Shown piece after piece: positions 1-8,497 of a DNA stretch of 64,000 nt. Every line of letters begins with the position of its first letter. Within the stretch, counting starts at the first letter, position 1. The translations under genes were made by a program, and so were the position numbers. The notes under the pieces were generated by a model that worked only from the letters and a program-made list of their open reading frames with translations, was not told the DNA's origin and searched no databases. Source of the DNA: Streptomyces sp. NBC_00539 (GTDB taxonomy: Bacteria; Actinomycetota; Actinomycetes; Streptomycetales; Streptomycetaceae); the NCBI RefSeq assembly GCF_036346105.1, contig NZ_CP107811.1, forward strand, positions 806,001 to 870,000. Direction: 5' to 3'.

Positions 1-384
1 CGCGGTCTCCGCCACCGACCGGAGCTGGGTGAGCTGCGCCTCGTGCACCTCCCGCAAGTGCGCGAAGAAGGTGACGAACGCCGAGATCAGGACCAGCGCG
101 ATGATCTGGAAGGTGTGGTTCAGGTCGGTGACGTTGGTCCTGGCGACGGCGACCGCCACCTGCGCCGCGACCGCCACCGCGCCGATGAACGCGGTCGCCC
201 GCGGCCCCGCGAACGAGGCGGTGACGGCGGGGGCGGCGGCGAGGAAGGGGCCCAGGTGGACGTCGGGCGGCGCCAGCACGTCGACCGCGGTGACGATCGC
301 GATCAGGGCCAGGGGAACGGACAGCATCCCCATGCGCGGCTCACGGTACCGGCGGGTACCTCCGTGCTGCGGGCGTAGGTCCAT
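1..384 (-). CDS. SpoIIE/PP2C-type membrane protein phosphatase, N-terminal part (cut by window start)
   Basis: Only the first ~128 residues are in the window; the frame stays open to base 1. ATG at 384 (MDLRPQHGG) follows AGGAG closely; a second ATG at 333 (MGMLSVPLA) is also possible. The visible part is three or four hydrophobic helices followed by an amphipathic stretch (HLREVHEAQLTQLRSVAETA). In the many Streptomyces RsbU/SpoIIE-like serine/threonine phosphatases, a four-helix membrane sensor ends in just such a QL..VRSVAE linker into the catalytic domain. The catalytic domain lies outside the window, so function is inferred from this N-terminal pattern only. A membrane sensor histidine kinase is less likely because the linker lacks an H-box. 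Confidence 0.6.
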   Translation of the reverse strand, partial: MDLRPQHGGTRRYREPRMGMLSVPLALIAIVTAVDVLAPPDVHLGPFLAAAPAVTASFAGPRATAFIGAVAVAAQVAVAVARTNVTDLNHTFQIIALVLISAFVTFFAHLREVHEAQLTQLRSVAETA

Positions 385-468
385 GACTCCTGCATACACC
401 CGCGCCGCTCCTTCCCGTACGGGGGCGCGCACGGGGGACGCGCCCGGCGCGGCGGCCGGCGCGCTCCG

Positions 469-699
469 TCACACCTCGAGCGCCGGCCCATGGGTGACGG
501 CCAGGAGCGGCGGGGCCGGGGTGGCGTGGCGGTGACCGCAGGGGGCGAGGACCAGGACCACGGACTCCCCCGGGCGCTCGCGCCAGCTGATCCGTTCGAC
601 GCGCCCGGCGCACACCGGACAGGGCGGCAGCGCGGGCCCCGCCCCGGGGCTGCCGGGCGGGGCCGCGAGCGTCGGCGGCGCGGTGTGCGGGTCACGCAT
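469..699 (-). CDS. small CxxC...CGH zinc-ribbon-like protein
   Basis: A 76-residue protein of unknown function. The chosen ATG at 699 has GGGAG about 6 bases upstream; a longer frame start at 735 has no such site. Cys27-x2-Cys30 and Cys54-Gly-His56-x-His58 could form one zinc site, and the core PCPVCAGRVERISWRERPGE reads as a short beta ribbon. The N-terminus is proline/alanine-rich and probably disordered. It lies between a phosphatase and a response regulator, both on the same strand but separately spaced, so no operon is claimed. Function unknown. Confidence 0.55.
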   Translation of the reverse strand: MRDPHTAPPTLAAPPGSPGAGPALPPCPVCAGRVERISWRERPGESVVLVLAPCGHRHATPAPPLLAVTHGPALEV

Positions 700-831
700 G
701 GCGGCTCCCTGGTCCGGAGGTCGTGCTGCTCGCACTGTGCCATGCGCGGCTCGTCGTACGCGCGGGCGGTCCGCCCCGGGTCCGGCCGGGTCCTGCCGCC
801 GCTCACCGCCTCGCGCGGCCGTCCCGGCCCG

Positions 832-1506
832 TCAGGCGCCCCGGCGTTCGGCTTCGACCAGGCCCGACTCGTAGGCCGCGATGACCGCCTGGGCGCGGTC
901 GCGCACACCCAGCTTGCCGAACACGCCGGTGAGGTGGTTCTTCACCGTGGAGACGCTGATGGCCAGCTCTCCGGCGATCTCGGCGTTGTCGAGGCCGACG
1001 GCGAGCAACCGCCAGATCTCCAGTTCGCGCGGTGTCAGACCGTCCCGGGCCGCCGGGACGGGCGCGGCCCGCGGGGAGGGCGCGGGGGTGCGGACGTAGG
1101 TGGAGATGAGCCGGGTCAGCAGCCGCGGCGCGACGACCGCGTCGCCCGTGTGCACGGTGCGCACTGCCGCGATCAGCTCCTCCGGGGAGACGTCCTTGGG
1201 GAGGAAGCCGTACGCGCCCGCGCGCAGGGCGGCGACCACGTACTCGTCCATGTCGAAGGTACTGAGGGCCAGTACCCGGGACCCGGGCAGGGTGCGGGCC
1301 AGCTCGGCGGTGGCCGCGACTCCGTCGAGCACCGGCATCCGGATGTCCATCACCACCACGTCGGGGCGCAGCAGGCCCGCCCGGGCCACCGCCTCGGCTC
1401 CGTCCCCGGCCTCGCCGACGACCTCGACGTCCGGCTCCGGCGCCAGGATCAGCGCCAGGCCGCGCCGCACCAGCGGCTGGTCGTCCGCGATGAGCACCCG
1501 GATCAC
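832..1506 (-). CDS. NarL/LuxR-type response regulator
   Basis: 224 residues. Receiver domain 1-120 has the acidic pair D8/D9, phospho-acceptor Asp54 (VVMDIRMP), switch Ser82/Thr83 and conserved Lys104. A GerE/LuxR helix-turn-helix covers about 156-215 (LTPRELEIWRLLAVGL, then TVKNHL). It is transcribed just after the histidine kinase ending at 1568, 61 bases apart, so the two form one two-component operon. The divergent MMPL transporter at 3046 is the obvious candidate target, as kinase/regulator/MMPL trios recur in actinomycetes; this is inference from position. Confidence 0.93.
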   Translation of the reverse strand: MIRVLIADDQPLVRRGLALILAPEPDVEVVGEAGDGAEAVARAGLLRPDVVVMDIRMPVLDGVAATAELARTLPGSRVLALSTFDMDEYVVAALRAGAYGFLPKDVSPEELIAAVRTVHTGDAVVAPRLLTRLISTYVRTPAPSPRAAPVPAARDGLTPRELEIWRLLAVGLDNAEIAGELAISVSTVKNHLTGVFGKLGVRDRAQAVIAAYESGLVEAERRGA

Positions 1507-1567
1507 GTGTGGTTCCCCTCTCCGGACTGTGGTTCCCCCCGGACGGGGCCGCCCCCGGCGGCGCCCG

Positions 1568-2776
1568 TCACGACGCCGGCAGGGTCGCCGCCACCCGGAA
1601 TCCGCCGCCGTCGAGCGGCGCGGCTTCCAGCGTGCCGCCCTGGAGGGCGACCCGTTCCCGCATTCCCACCAGACCGTACCCGGAGCCCGGCCCCGGCCGG
1701 GAAGGCGCCGTGTGGGCGGGCGGACGTACGGCTGACGTGCCGCCGGACGAGCCGCCCGGGCCGTCGTCGCTCACCTCCACGAGGACGTGGTCGGCACGGT
1801 AGCTCAGCCGTACGTCGGCGCTGGCCCGGCCCGCGTGCTTGCGCGTGTTGGTCAATGCCTCCTGCACGATCCGGAACACGGTCAGGCCCACGCTCGGCGG
1901 CAGCGGACGGACGGGACCGTCCACGGTGAACGCGGTCCGCGTCCCCGCGAGCCGGGCTTCGGTCACGATGCGGTCCAGGTCCGCGGTTCCGGGCTGCGGG
2001 GCCGGCGGGGCGCCCTCCGGGTCCTCCCCCGCCCTCAGGACGCGCAGGAGTTGCCGCATCTCGCCCAGTGCCGTACGTCCCGAAGCCTCCATGATGACGA
2101 GGGCCTCGCGGGCCGCCTCGGTGTCGTGGGCCAGGTTGGCCCTCGCCCCACCGGCCATCAGCTGCATGGTGGTGATGTGGTGGGCCACGATGTCGTGGAG
2201 CTCCCGGGCGATCCGGCGGCGCTCCTCGGCGACCGCCCGCTCGGCCAGCACCACGCGTTTCGCCTCGCCCACGCGCTGCCGACGGCCGACCGCCAGACCC
2301 GCGCCGACGCTGAGGGCCGCGGCCATGGTGGCGTTGAGCGCGCCCCAACCGGCGTCGGTCCAGCTTTCGGTCCGGACGGCGAGCGGCATCGCCACGGTCA
2401 GCGCGACGGCTCCCGCGGCGGCTCCGGGGCCGCTCATCCTGCCGACCGAGTACAGGGCGACGGCGAGGCCGGCCGTGAAGTGCTGGGGCAGCGGGGCGGT
2501 GAGCTCCAGGGCGAGGTCGAGGGACAGGACCACGGCGAGCACGGGCCCCGGGTGGCGGCGGCGGGCGAGCAGGCAGAGCGCGGCGAGCACGAGGAGGGCG
2601 AGGCCGGGAAGGCGCAGGGCCTCCCCGTCGACCACGGCGGTGCCCGCGTAGCCGAACACGTCCACGGCGGCCGTGCCGATGGCCACCAGCGCGTCGTCCC
2701 GGGTCCAGACGAAGGACCCGGTGGCGGTGCCACCCCCGCGGCGTTCACCCGGACCCTCCCCACGGCGTGTCGGCAT
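1568..2776 (-). CDS. DesK/NarX-type sensor histidine kinase (HisKA_3)
   Basis: 402 residues from ATG 2776. An N-terminal block of about six hydrophobic helices (residues 27-165) is followed by the dimerisation/phosphoacceptor helix with His194 in IARELHDIVAHH, and an HATPase domain ending in GYGLVGMRERVALQGG. This is the HisKA_3 architecture that pairs with LuxR-type regulators, matching the next gene. The ligand sensed is unknown. The start is uncertain: GGACAGG precedes ATG 2776 closely, and the first ~25 residues are low-complexity; GTG codons near residue 23 are alternatives. Confidence 0.9.
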   Translation of the reverse strand: MPTRRGEGPGERRGGGTATGSFVWTRDDALVAIGTAAVDVFGYAGTAVVDGEALRLPGLALLVLAALCLLARRRHPGPVLAVVLSLDLALELTAPLPQHFTAGLAVALYSVGRMSGPGAAAGAVALTVAMPLAVRTESWTDAGWGALNATMAAALSVGAGLAVGRRQRVGEAKRVVLAERAVAEERRRIARELHDIVAHHITTMQLMAGGARANLAHDTEAAREALVIMEASGRTALGEMRQLLRVLRAGEDPEGAPPAPQPGTADLDRIVTEARLAGTRTAFTVDGPVRPLPPSVGLTVFRIVQEALTNTRKHAGRASADVRLSYRADHVLVEVSDDGPGGSSGGTSAVRPPAHTAPSRPGPGSGYGLVGMRERVALQGGTLEAAPLDGGGFRVAATLPAS

Positions 2777-2893
2777 CCTGTCCGGCCCTCCCCCTCGTCG
2801 ACGCGCGCCGCCCGGTCGGTACCGGCGCCGCTCTTGGGCTCCCGCCCCATTCTCGCGTGGGGATCGGCCGGTGGGGCCGTACCCGGGGTGGAG

Positions 2894-2953
2894 CCGCACC
2901 CGGGACTCGGGTCCCGGTCGGCGGCGGGTGCCCGGCTCCGGTCCCGGGTGCGG
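2894..2953. repeat. 13-bp perfect inverted repeat between divergent kinase and MMPL genes
   Basis: CCGCACCCGGGAC (2894-2906) is matched by GTCCCGGGTGCGG (2941-2953) across a 34-base GC-rich loop. It sits in the 269-base divergent intergenic region, 93 bases before the MMPL start. It could be an operator, an mRNA hairpin in the MMPL leader, or chance in GC-rich sequence. Confidence 0.45.
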
Positions 2954-3045
2954 ACTCCTCCCCTCTCCCGACGTGCTGCGGCGCGGCCGGTGATGGGCTG
3001 GTGGGCGGCCGGTGAACACCGGTCCCGTGACGTGATGGAGGACCC

Positions 3046-5241
3046 TTGATCCGCGCCCTGACCGGCTTCGCCACCCGAAGTCCATGGAAGGTCATCGTCG
3101 TCTGGGCGGTGTTGGGCATAGCCCTGGCCGTGGTGGGCCAGGCGTTCGTACCCCGTGCCACCGAGGCGAGCACCGGCGAGTTCCTGCCCGCCGGCTACGA
3201 CTCCGCCGCGGCCCTGCGGGTCGCCGAGCGGCACTTCGGGACCAAGCCGCACGCCAATCCGCTGACGCTGCTCGTGGCCCGCACCGACGGCGGCCCGCTG
3301 ACGGCCGAGGACGAACGGCGGATCGACGCCGCGGCCGCAGAAGTGGCGCGGCGGCGGGTCGCGATGCCACGGACCGAGGACTCGGCGCCGCTCGGCCGGG
3401 ACTACTCCCAACGCCCTCGTCTCAGCCCGGCCATGACCGCACCGGACCACCGCTTCAGGCTGCTGGCGGTGGAGTTGACGGGCAACCCGACCGATCCGGG
3501 CATGCAGGACCTGTACCGTGCCTTCCGGGACACCACCCGGGCCGAGTTCGCCGGAGAGGGCCTTCGCACCGGGTTCACCGGGGCGCTCCCCGAGTCCGTG
3601 GACACCGCGGACGAGGGCAAGACGCGGTCGACGGTCGTGGGCGCACTCGTGCTCGGCGTGATCGTGCTGCTGCACCTCCTGGTGTTCCGCAGCGTCATGG
3701 CGGCCCTGATCCCGCTGTTGGCGGTGAGCATCGTCGGCGGCGCCGCGACGGGCGCGGTGGTCGGTGCCGCGCTGCTGACGGGGGTGCGGCTCGATCCGTC
3801 GACACCGCAGCTGATCGGCGTGGTGCTGCTGGGCATCGGCATCGACTACTTCCTCTTCCTGCTGTTCCGCTTCCGCGAGCAGTTGCGCACGCGCCCCGGG
3901 CAGAGCGGCCGGGAGGCGGCGGCCGAGGTGGCGGGCCGCGTGGGAACGGCCGTCACCTGCGCGGCGCTGACCATCGTCGTCGCGTTCTCGACCCTGGGGG
4001 TGGCCACCTTCGGGCAGTTCCGGGTGCTCGGCCCGGCGATCGCGGTGTCCGTCCTGGTGATGCTGCTCGGCAGCCTGACGCTGATGCCCGCCCTGCTCGC
4101 GGTCTCGGGGCGCAGGATGTTCTGGCCCTCGCGCTCGCTGGAGCGGGAACCGCGTCCGGGCGTGGCCGCCCGAACGGGCGAGCGGATCGCGCGGCGTCCG
4201 CTGACGGCGGTGGTCGCCTCGGTGGCCCTGCTGGGGGCGCTGGCCGCCGGGCTGGTGGGGATGCGGATGGACTACGGCCAGGGCGGCCCGGACGGACCGC
4301 GCACGGCCGCGGCGGACACGGCCGCCGAGATCGCCCGGGCGCTGCCGGCCGGGGTGGCCGACCCGGCCCCGGTGTTCGTCACCGCGTCCGACGGGGGCAC
4401 GCTGACCGCCGGACGGCTCGACGGCCTGGCACGAGCGCTCGCCGAGGTCGCCGGGGTGGGGCAGGTGGCCCCGGTGGTGTGGAGCGGGGACCACCGCGCG
4501 GCGCGCATCGACCTGTTCCTCACCGTCGACCAGCGCCGCCAGGAGGCGCGTGACCTGGTCGCGGGGCCGTTGCGGAAGGCGGTGGCCGAGCACCGGCCGG
4601 AGGGCACCGAGGCACACGTGGGCGGCACGGCGGCGGTCTTCTCCGACATCTCGGTCGCGGTGGGCGAGGACCTGCGGGTGGTGTTCCCGGTGGCGGCGGT
4701 GCTGATCGCGCTGATCCTGCTCCTGCTCCTGCGGAGCCTGCTCGCGCCGGTGGTCCTGATGGTCACGGTGGGACTGGGTTTCGCCGCCACCCTCGGCGCC
4801 GCCGCCCTGGTGTTCCAGCACGCTCTGGACCGGCCGGGCGTGGACTTCACGCTGCCGCTGGTGCTGTTCCTGTTCGTCGTGGCGCTGGGCACCGACTACA
4901 ACATCCTGATCACCGACCGGATCCGGGAGGAGATGGAGCGGCCCGGTCCGGTCCGCGCGGCGGTGGCGCGGGCGGTCCGGCACACGGCGCCCGCGATCGC
5001 GACGGCGGGCCTGGTACTGGCGGTCTCCTTCGGGAGCCTGGCCGCGGGCCCCGGTTCGTCGACCCGGCAGATCGGCTTCGCGACGGGCCTCGGCATCCTG
5101 CTCTCCGCCTTCCTGCTGTCGATCGTGCTCGTGCCGGCGCTAGCCGCGCTGCTGGGGCGCTCCCTGTGGTGGCCGCTGCGGCCGCGCGACGCCGCCCGGC
5201 GGCTGAAGGCGCCCGAGCCCGAGCGGGTCATGGCGGGCTGA
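3046..5241 (+). CDS. MMPL/RND-family membrane transporter
   Basis: 731 residues, TTG start with GGAGG five bases upstream; no better in-frame ATG exists near the first membrane helix. The layout is the usual MMPL duplication: one helix, a ~150-residue extracellular loop, five helices, then a repeat. The paired Asp-Tyr motifs of the proton relay are visible in each half (GIGIDYFLFLLFRFR near 264-278 and ALGTDYNILITDRIRE near 620-635). Relatives export lipids, polyketides or drugs; the substrate here is unknown. It diverges from a two-component system that probably regulates it. Confidence 0.93.
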   Translation: MIRALTGFATRSPWKVIVVWAVLGIALAVVGQAFVPRATEASTGEFLPAGYDSAAALRVAERHFGTKPHANPLTLLVARTDGGPLTAEDERRIDAAAAEVARRRVAMPRTEDSAPLGRDYSQRPRLSPAMTAPDHRFRLLAVELTGNPTDPGMQDLYRAFRDTTRAEFAGEGLRTGFTGALPESVDTADEGKTRSTVVGALVLGVIVLLHLLVFRSVMAALIPLLAVSIVGGAATGAVVGAALLTGVRLDPSTPQLIGVVLLGIGIDYFLFLLFRFREQLRTRPGQSGREAAAEVAGRVGTAVTCAALTIVVAFSTLGVATFGQFRVLGPAIAVSVLVMLLGSLTLMPALLAVSGRRMFWPSRSLEREPRPGVAARTGERIARRPLTAVVASVALLGALAAGLVGMRMDYGQGGPDGPRTAAADTAAEIARALPAGVADPAPVFVTASDGGTLTAGRLDGLARALAEVAGVGQVAPVVWSGDHRAARIDLFLTVDQRRQEARDLVAGPLRKAVAEHRPEGTEAHVGGTAAVFSDISVAVGEDLRVVFPVAAVLIALILLLLLRSLLAPVVLMVTVGLGFAATLGAAALVFQHALDRPGVDFTLPLVLFLFVVALGTDYNILITDRIREEMERPGPVRAAVARAVRHTAPAIATAGLVLAVSFGSLAAGPGSSTRQIGFATGLGILLSAFLLSIVLVPALAALLGRSLWWPLRPRDAARRLKAPEPERVMAG

Positions 5242-5243
5242 GC

Positions 5244-5322
5244 CGAGCGGGCCGGGGCCGGGCCCGCTCGCGCGAAAGCGCCGGTGCGCGAAAGGACCGT
5301 AGGGTCCCCCGCGCACCGGCGC
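5244..5322. terminator. double hairpin, bidirectional terminator between convergent genes
   Basis: Two hairpins separate the converging MMPL and OpuA genes. The first (5244-5270) pairs CGAGCGGGCC with GGCCCGCTCG. The second (5278-5322) pairs 13 bases, GCGCCGGTGCGCG with CGCGCACCGGCGC, and its loop holds a further GGACC/GGTCC hairpin. No U-tract follows, which is usual for Streptomyces terminators. Confidence 0.8.
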
Positions 5323-5338
5323 CGGTGTGCGTGCCCGC

Positions 5339-7132
5339 TCAGCCGAGCCGGGCAACCTCCGGGTGGGCGTCCAGCCAGGCCCGGACGGCCTGCTGTTCCT
5401 TGCCCTTTCCGGTTTCCTGGATCTTGGCCTCCAGGCCGGTGAGCTGCTGCTCGGTCAGCTTGAACGAGCGCATCCAGGCGGCGACTTCCGGCTCGTCGGC
5501 GGCGAAGCCCTTGCGCGTGACCGTGTGGATGCCGTCGCCCTCACCCCAGGCGCCCTGCGGGTCCTGGAGCTTCTTCATGTCGTACGAGGCGTAGGCCCAG
5601 TGCGGCGACCAGAGCACGACCGCGACCGGCTCCTTCTTGGCGTAGGCCCGCTTGAGTTCGGCGAGCATGCCGGGGGTGGAGCCGTCGACGACCTGGTACT
5701 CGCCGTCGAGGCCGTACTGGGGCAGCACCTTGTCCTTGAGCATCTTCATCTCGCCCGCGCTGGGCTCGATGCCGATGATCCGGCCCTTGAACCGGTCGCC
5801 CTTGCCCTTGAGGTCGGCGAGGGAGGTGACGTCCTTCATGTACGAGGGGACGCTCAGTTCGAGGGACGTCGGGCCGTACCAGGAACCCAGGTCTTCGAGC
5901 TTGTTCCCGTACTTCTTCCAGTACTCGGACTGGGTGACGGGCAGCCACGCGTCGGTCTGCACGTCGATCTGGCCGCCCGCGAGGCCGGTGAAGAGGGCGC
6001 CCAGCTCCAGCTGGCGGGCGTCGACCTTGTAGCCGCGCCGCTCCAGGAGCTCCTTCCACAGGTAGGTGGAGGCGATGCCCTCGTCCCAGGGGATGTAGCC
6101 GATGCTGACGGTGCGGCCCTTGCCGGTGTCGGGGACGCCGGAGGCGGTCGTGGCGGTCGTCCCGCCGCCGAACATGCCGATGCCGCCCGCGACGAGGGCC
6201 AGGGCCACGACGCCGCTCAGCGCGTGGACGGGCTGCGGCCGGTGCTGCCACACCCTGGCCGCGCCCTGCGTGGCGGCGCGGGCCTTGGCGAGGGCGCGCC
6301 GGCCGAGCGGGGAGACCTGGCGCCCGAGGGCGCCGGTCATCCGGTCCAGGTACATGGCGAGGATGACGATGGAGATGCCGGCCTCGAAGCCGAGGCCGAT
6401 GTCGACGCTGCCGATGGCGCGGTAGACGGCGCCGCCGAGTCCGCCGCCGCCGACCATGCCGGCGATGACGACCATGGACAGGCCGAGCATGATGACCTGG
6501 TTGATGCCGGCCATGATCGTGGGCAGGGCCAGCGGCAGCTGCACCCGTACGAGCGTGTTGCGCGGGGTGGTGCCGAACGCGTTGGCGGCCTCGACCAGCT
6601 CGCCGTCGACCTGGCGGATGCCGAGCTCGGTCATCCGCACGCCCGGGGGCAGCGAGAAGATGATGGTGGCGATGATGCCGGGCACCACGCCGACCCCGAA
6701 GAAGATGATGCCGGGGATGAGGTAGACCATCGCGGGCATGGTCTGCATGAAGTCCAGGACGGGCCGCAGCACGGCGCTCACCCGGTCCGATCGGGACGCC
6801 CAGATGCCCAGCGGTACCGCGATCACGAGGGTGACCAGGGTGGCGACCAGGACCAGGGAGAGCGTGGACATCGCGTCGTCCCACAGGCCGACGGAGTCGA
6901 CGAGCGCGAACCCGGCGAAGGCCAGCAGGCCCGCGAGCAGCCCGCGCAGCCACCAGGCGCCGACGGCGAGGATGCCGGCGAACAGCAGGGGGGCGGGGGC
7001 GGACAGGACGGCGTCGATGCCGTCGTAGAGGCCGCTGACCAGCGAGCTGATCGCGTCGAAGAGCCAGGACAGGTGGCGCTGGAGGAAGTCGACACCGCTG
7101 TCGACCCAGGCACCGAGATGGATGCGGGGCAT
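5339..7132 (-). CDS. glycine betaine/choline ABC transporter, permease fused to substrate-binding domain
   Basis: 597 residues. Residues 1-285 are a ProW/OpuAB-type permease (AGINQVIMLGLSMVVIAGMVG is part of the EAA-loop region). After a single helix near 300-320, a ProX/OpuAC-type betaine-binding domain fills the rest, with Trp-rich cage motifs GYIPWDEG, AWLPVTQSEYW and WSPHWAY. Permease/binding-protein fusions are known in osmoprotectant importers. The ATG at 7132 shares one base with the TGA of the ATPase gene (TGATG), so they are co-translated. The import substrate (betaine, choline or ectoine-like) cannot be fixed from sequence. Confidence 0.93.
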   Translation of the reverse strand: MPRIHLGAWVDSGVDFLQRHLSWLFDAISSLVSGLYDGIDAVLSAPAPLLFAGILAVGAWWLRGLLAGLLAFAGFALVDSVGLWDDAMSTLSLVLVATLVTLVIAVPLGIWASRSDRVSAVLRPVLDFMQTMPAMVYLIPGIIFFGVGVVPGIIATIIFSLPPGVRMTELGIRQVDGELVEAANAFGTTPRNTLVRVQLPLALPTIMAGINQVIMLGLSMVVIAGMVGGGGLGGAVYRAIGSVDIGLGFEAGISIVILAMYLDRMTGALGRQVSPLGRRALAKARAATQGAARVWQHRPQPVHALSGVVALALVAGGIGMFGGGTTATTASGVPDTGKGRTVSIGYIPWDEGIASTYLWKELLERRGYKVDARQLELGALFTGLAGGQIDVQTDAWLPVTQSEYWKKYGNKLEDLGSWYGPTSLELSVPSYMKDVTSLADLKGKGDRFKGRIIGIEPSAGEMKMLKDKVLPQYGLDGEYQVVDGSTPGMLAELKRAYAKKEPVAVVLWSPHWAYASYDMKKLQDPQGAWGEGDGIHTVTRKGFAADEPEVAAWMRSFKLTEQQLTGLEAKIQETGKGKEQQAVRAWLDAHPEVARLG

Positions 7133-8205
7133 CAGGCCGCCACCTCCGTGGTGCAGTGCATCGGGGGCCGCTGTTCGTCCCCTATGAAGGCGACGAGGCG
7201 GTCCTGGCCCACCGAGCCGACGACGGCGCCGTCCGCGCCGGTGACGGCGACGGGGTGCGGGACGCGGGCGCTGACCGCGCACAGGTCGGCGAGCGGGGTG
7301 TCCGCGCTGACGGTGGGGCAGTCGCAGGCGTCGGCGTGCGGCTCGGGCTCCTCCATGACGGCGTCGGCCGTCAGGACCCGGGAGCGGTCGACGTCCTGGA
7401 TGAAGGAGGCCACGTAGTCGTCCGCGGGGCGGGTCAGGATGTCCTCGGCCGTGCCCTGCTGGACGATCCGGCCGTCGCGCATGACGGCGATCGAGTCGCC
7501 GAGCCGCATGGCCTCGTTGAGGTCGTGGGTGATGAAGACGATCGTCTTCTTCAGCGTGCGCTGGAGTTCGAGCAGCTGGTCCTGCATGTCGCGGCGGATC
7601 AGCGGGTCGAGGGCGCTGAACGACTCGTCCATGAGGAGCAGGTCGGCGTCCGTGGCGAGGGCGCGGGCGAGGCCCACGCGCTGCTGCATGCCGCCGGACA
7701 GCTCGTCGGTCCAGGAGTTCTCCCAGCCGCCGAGCCCGCACAGCGCCAGCGCCTCGGCGGCGCGCCGTTCGCGCTCGGCCCGGGGGACGCCCTGGACCTC
7801 CAGACCGTAACCGGCGTTCTCCAGCACGTTCCGGTGCGGGAACAGCGCGAAGTGCTGGAACACCATGCTGATCTTCGTGGAGCGGACCCGGCGCAGTTCG
7901 GCCGGGGCGAGCGCGGTGAGGTCCTCGCCGTCGAAGAGGATGCGTCCGGCCGTCGGCTCCAGCAGTCCGTTGAGCATGCGCAGGAGCGTGGACTTGCCGG
8001 AACCGGACAGGCCCATGACGACGAAGATCTCGCCGGGCTCGACGCGGAAGGAGGCGTCGATGACGGCGGCCGTGATGCCCTCGGCCCGCAGTTCCTCGCG
8101 GTCGGTGCCCTTTTCGAGCGTGCGGATGACCGCCGCGTCGCCTTCGTCGTCGCCGGGCCGTCTGCCGAACACCTTGTACACGTGCTCGGCCTGGAGCGTG
8201 GACAC
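7132..8205 (-). CDS. glycine betaine/choline ABC transporter, ATP-binding protein (OpuAA/ProV type)
   Basis: 357 residues from GTG 8205, with GAGGTG just upstream; upstream in-frame GTGs lack a site. Walker A GLSGSGKST, Q-loop VFQHFALFPHR, signature LSGGMQQRVGLARAL, Walker B LLLMDESFSALDP and the H-loop FITHDLNEA are all present. A CBS-like C-terminal tail (VLTADAVM..., then PVAVTGADGAVVG) is typical of osmosensing ProV/OpuAA ATPases. A Cys-rich insertion (ADACDCPTVS) lies between the ATPase and the tail. It is the first gene of the two-gene operon with the fused permease/binding protein. Confidence 0.93.
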   Translation of the reverse strand: MSTLQAEHVYKVFGRRPGDDEGDAAVIRTLEKGTDREELRAEGITAAVIDASFRVEPGEIFVVMGLSGSGKSTLLRMLNGLLEPTAGRILFDGEDLTALAPAELRRVRSTKISMVFQHFALFPHRNVLENAGYGLEVQGVPRAERERRAAEALALCGLGGWENSWTDELSGGMQQRVGLARALATDADLLLMDESFSALDPLIRRDMQDQLLELQRTLKKTIVFITHDLNEAMRLGDSIAVMRDGRIVQQGTAEDILTRPADDYVASFIQDVDRSRVLTADAVMEEPEPHADACDCPTVSADTPLADLCAVSARVPHPVAVTGADGAVVGSVGQDRLVAFIGDEQRPPMHCTTEVAA

Positions 8206-8379
8206 ATACACCTCGCGGGTCGTGGGGGATACGGCTCGCGCGCCGGTGGGGCGACGCGCACCGTGGAGCGGCGCGGGATCCGCCCGCCCTTGCACCGACC
8301 CCGTGAGAGGGCGGCGGAAGGTTCCGTTCCAGACCCGCTCGTTCCCGGCCTTATTCAGTGCAAACGCAAAGGTGATCTA

Positions 8380-8392
8380 CCTCACGGTGAGG
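8380..8392. promoter_or_regulatory. possible operator upstream of the OpuA operon
   Basis: CCTCAC-G-GTGAGG is a perfect 13-bp palindrome about 175 bases before the OpuA start, inside the longest AT-containing stretch of this intergenic region (TTATTCAGTGCAAACGCAAAG, partly quoted). Its regulator is unknown. Confidence 0.3.
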
Positions 8393-8415
8393 AGGAGGGC
8401 CTGAGCGGGCATACG

Positions 8416-8451
8416 ACGACGCACGTCGCCGGGGTTGGCGACGTGCGTCGT
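8416..8451. terminator. 15-bp hairpin terminator after the sigma factor gene
   Basis: ACGACGCACGTCGCC and GGCGACGTGCGTCGT pair perfectly around the 6-base loop GGGGTT. It lies 46 bases beyond the stop of the sigma factor gene on the minus strand. Confidence 0.8.
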
Positions 8452-8497
8452 GGGTGTGGCGCGGGCTTTCGCCGCGCCCTTCGCAGGCGCGAGTCCG

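Noticed and set aside
2434-4983. An 849-residue minus-strand open frame antisense to the MMPL gene
   Set aside because: Composition is dominated by Arg, His, Gln and Pro, with no recognisable domain, while the plus strand encodes a complete MMPL transporter.
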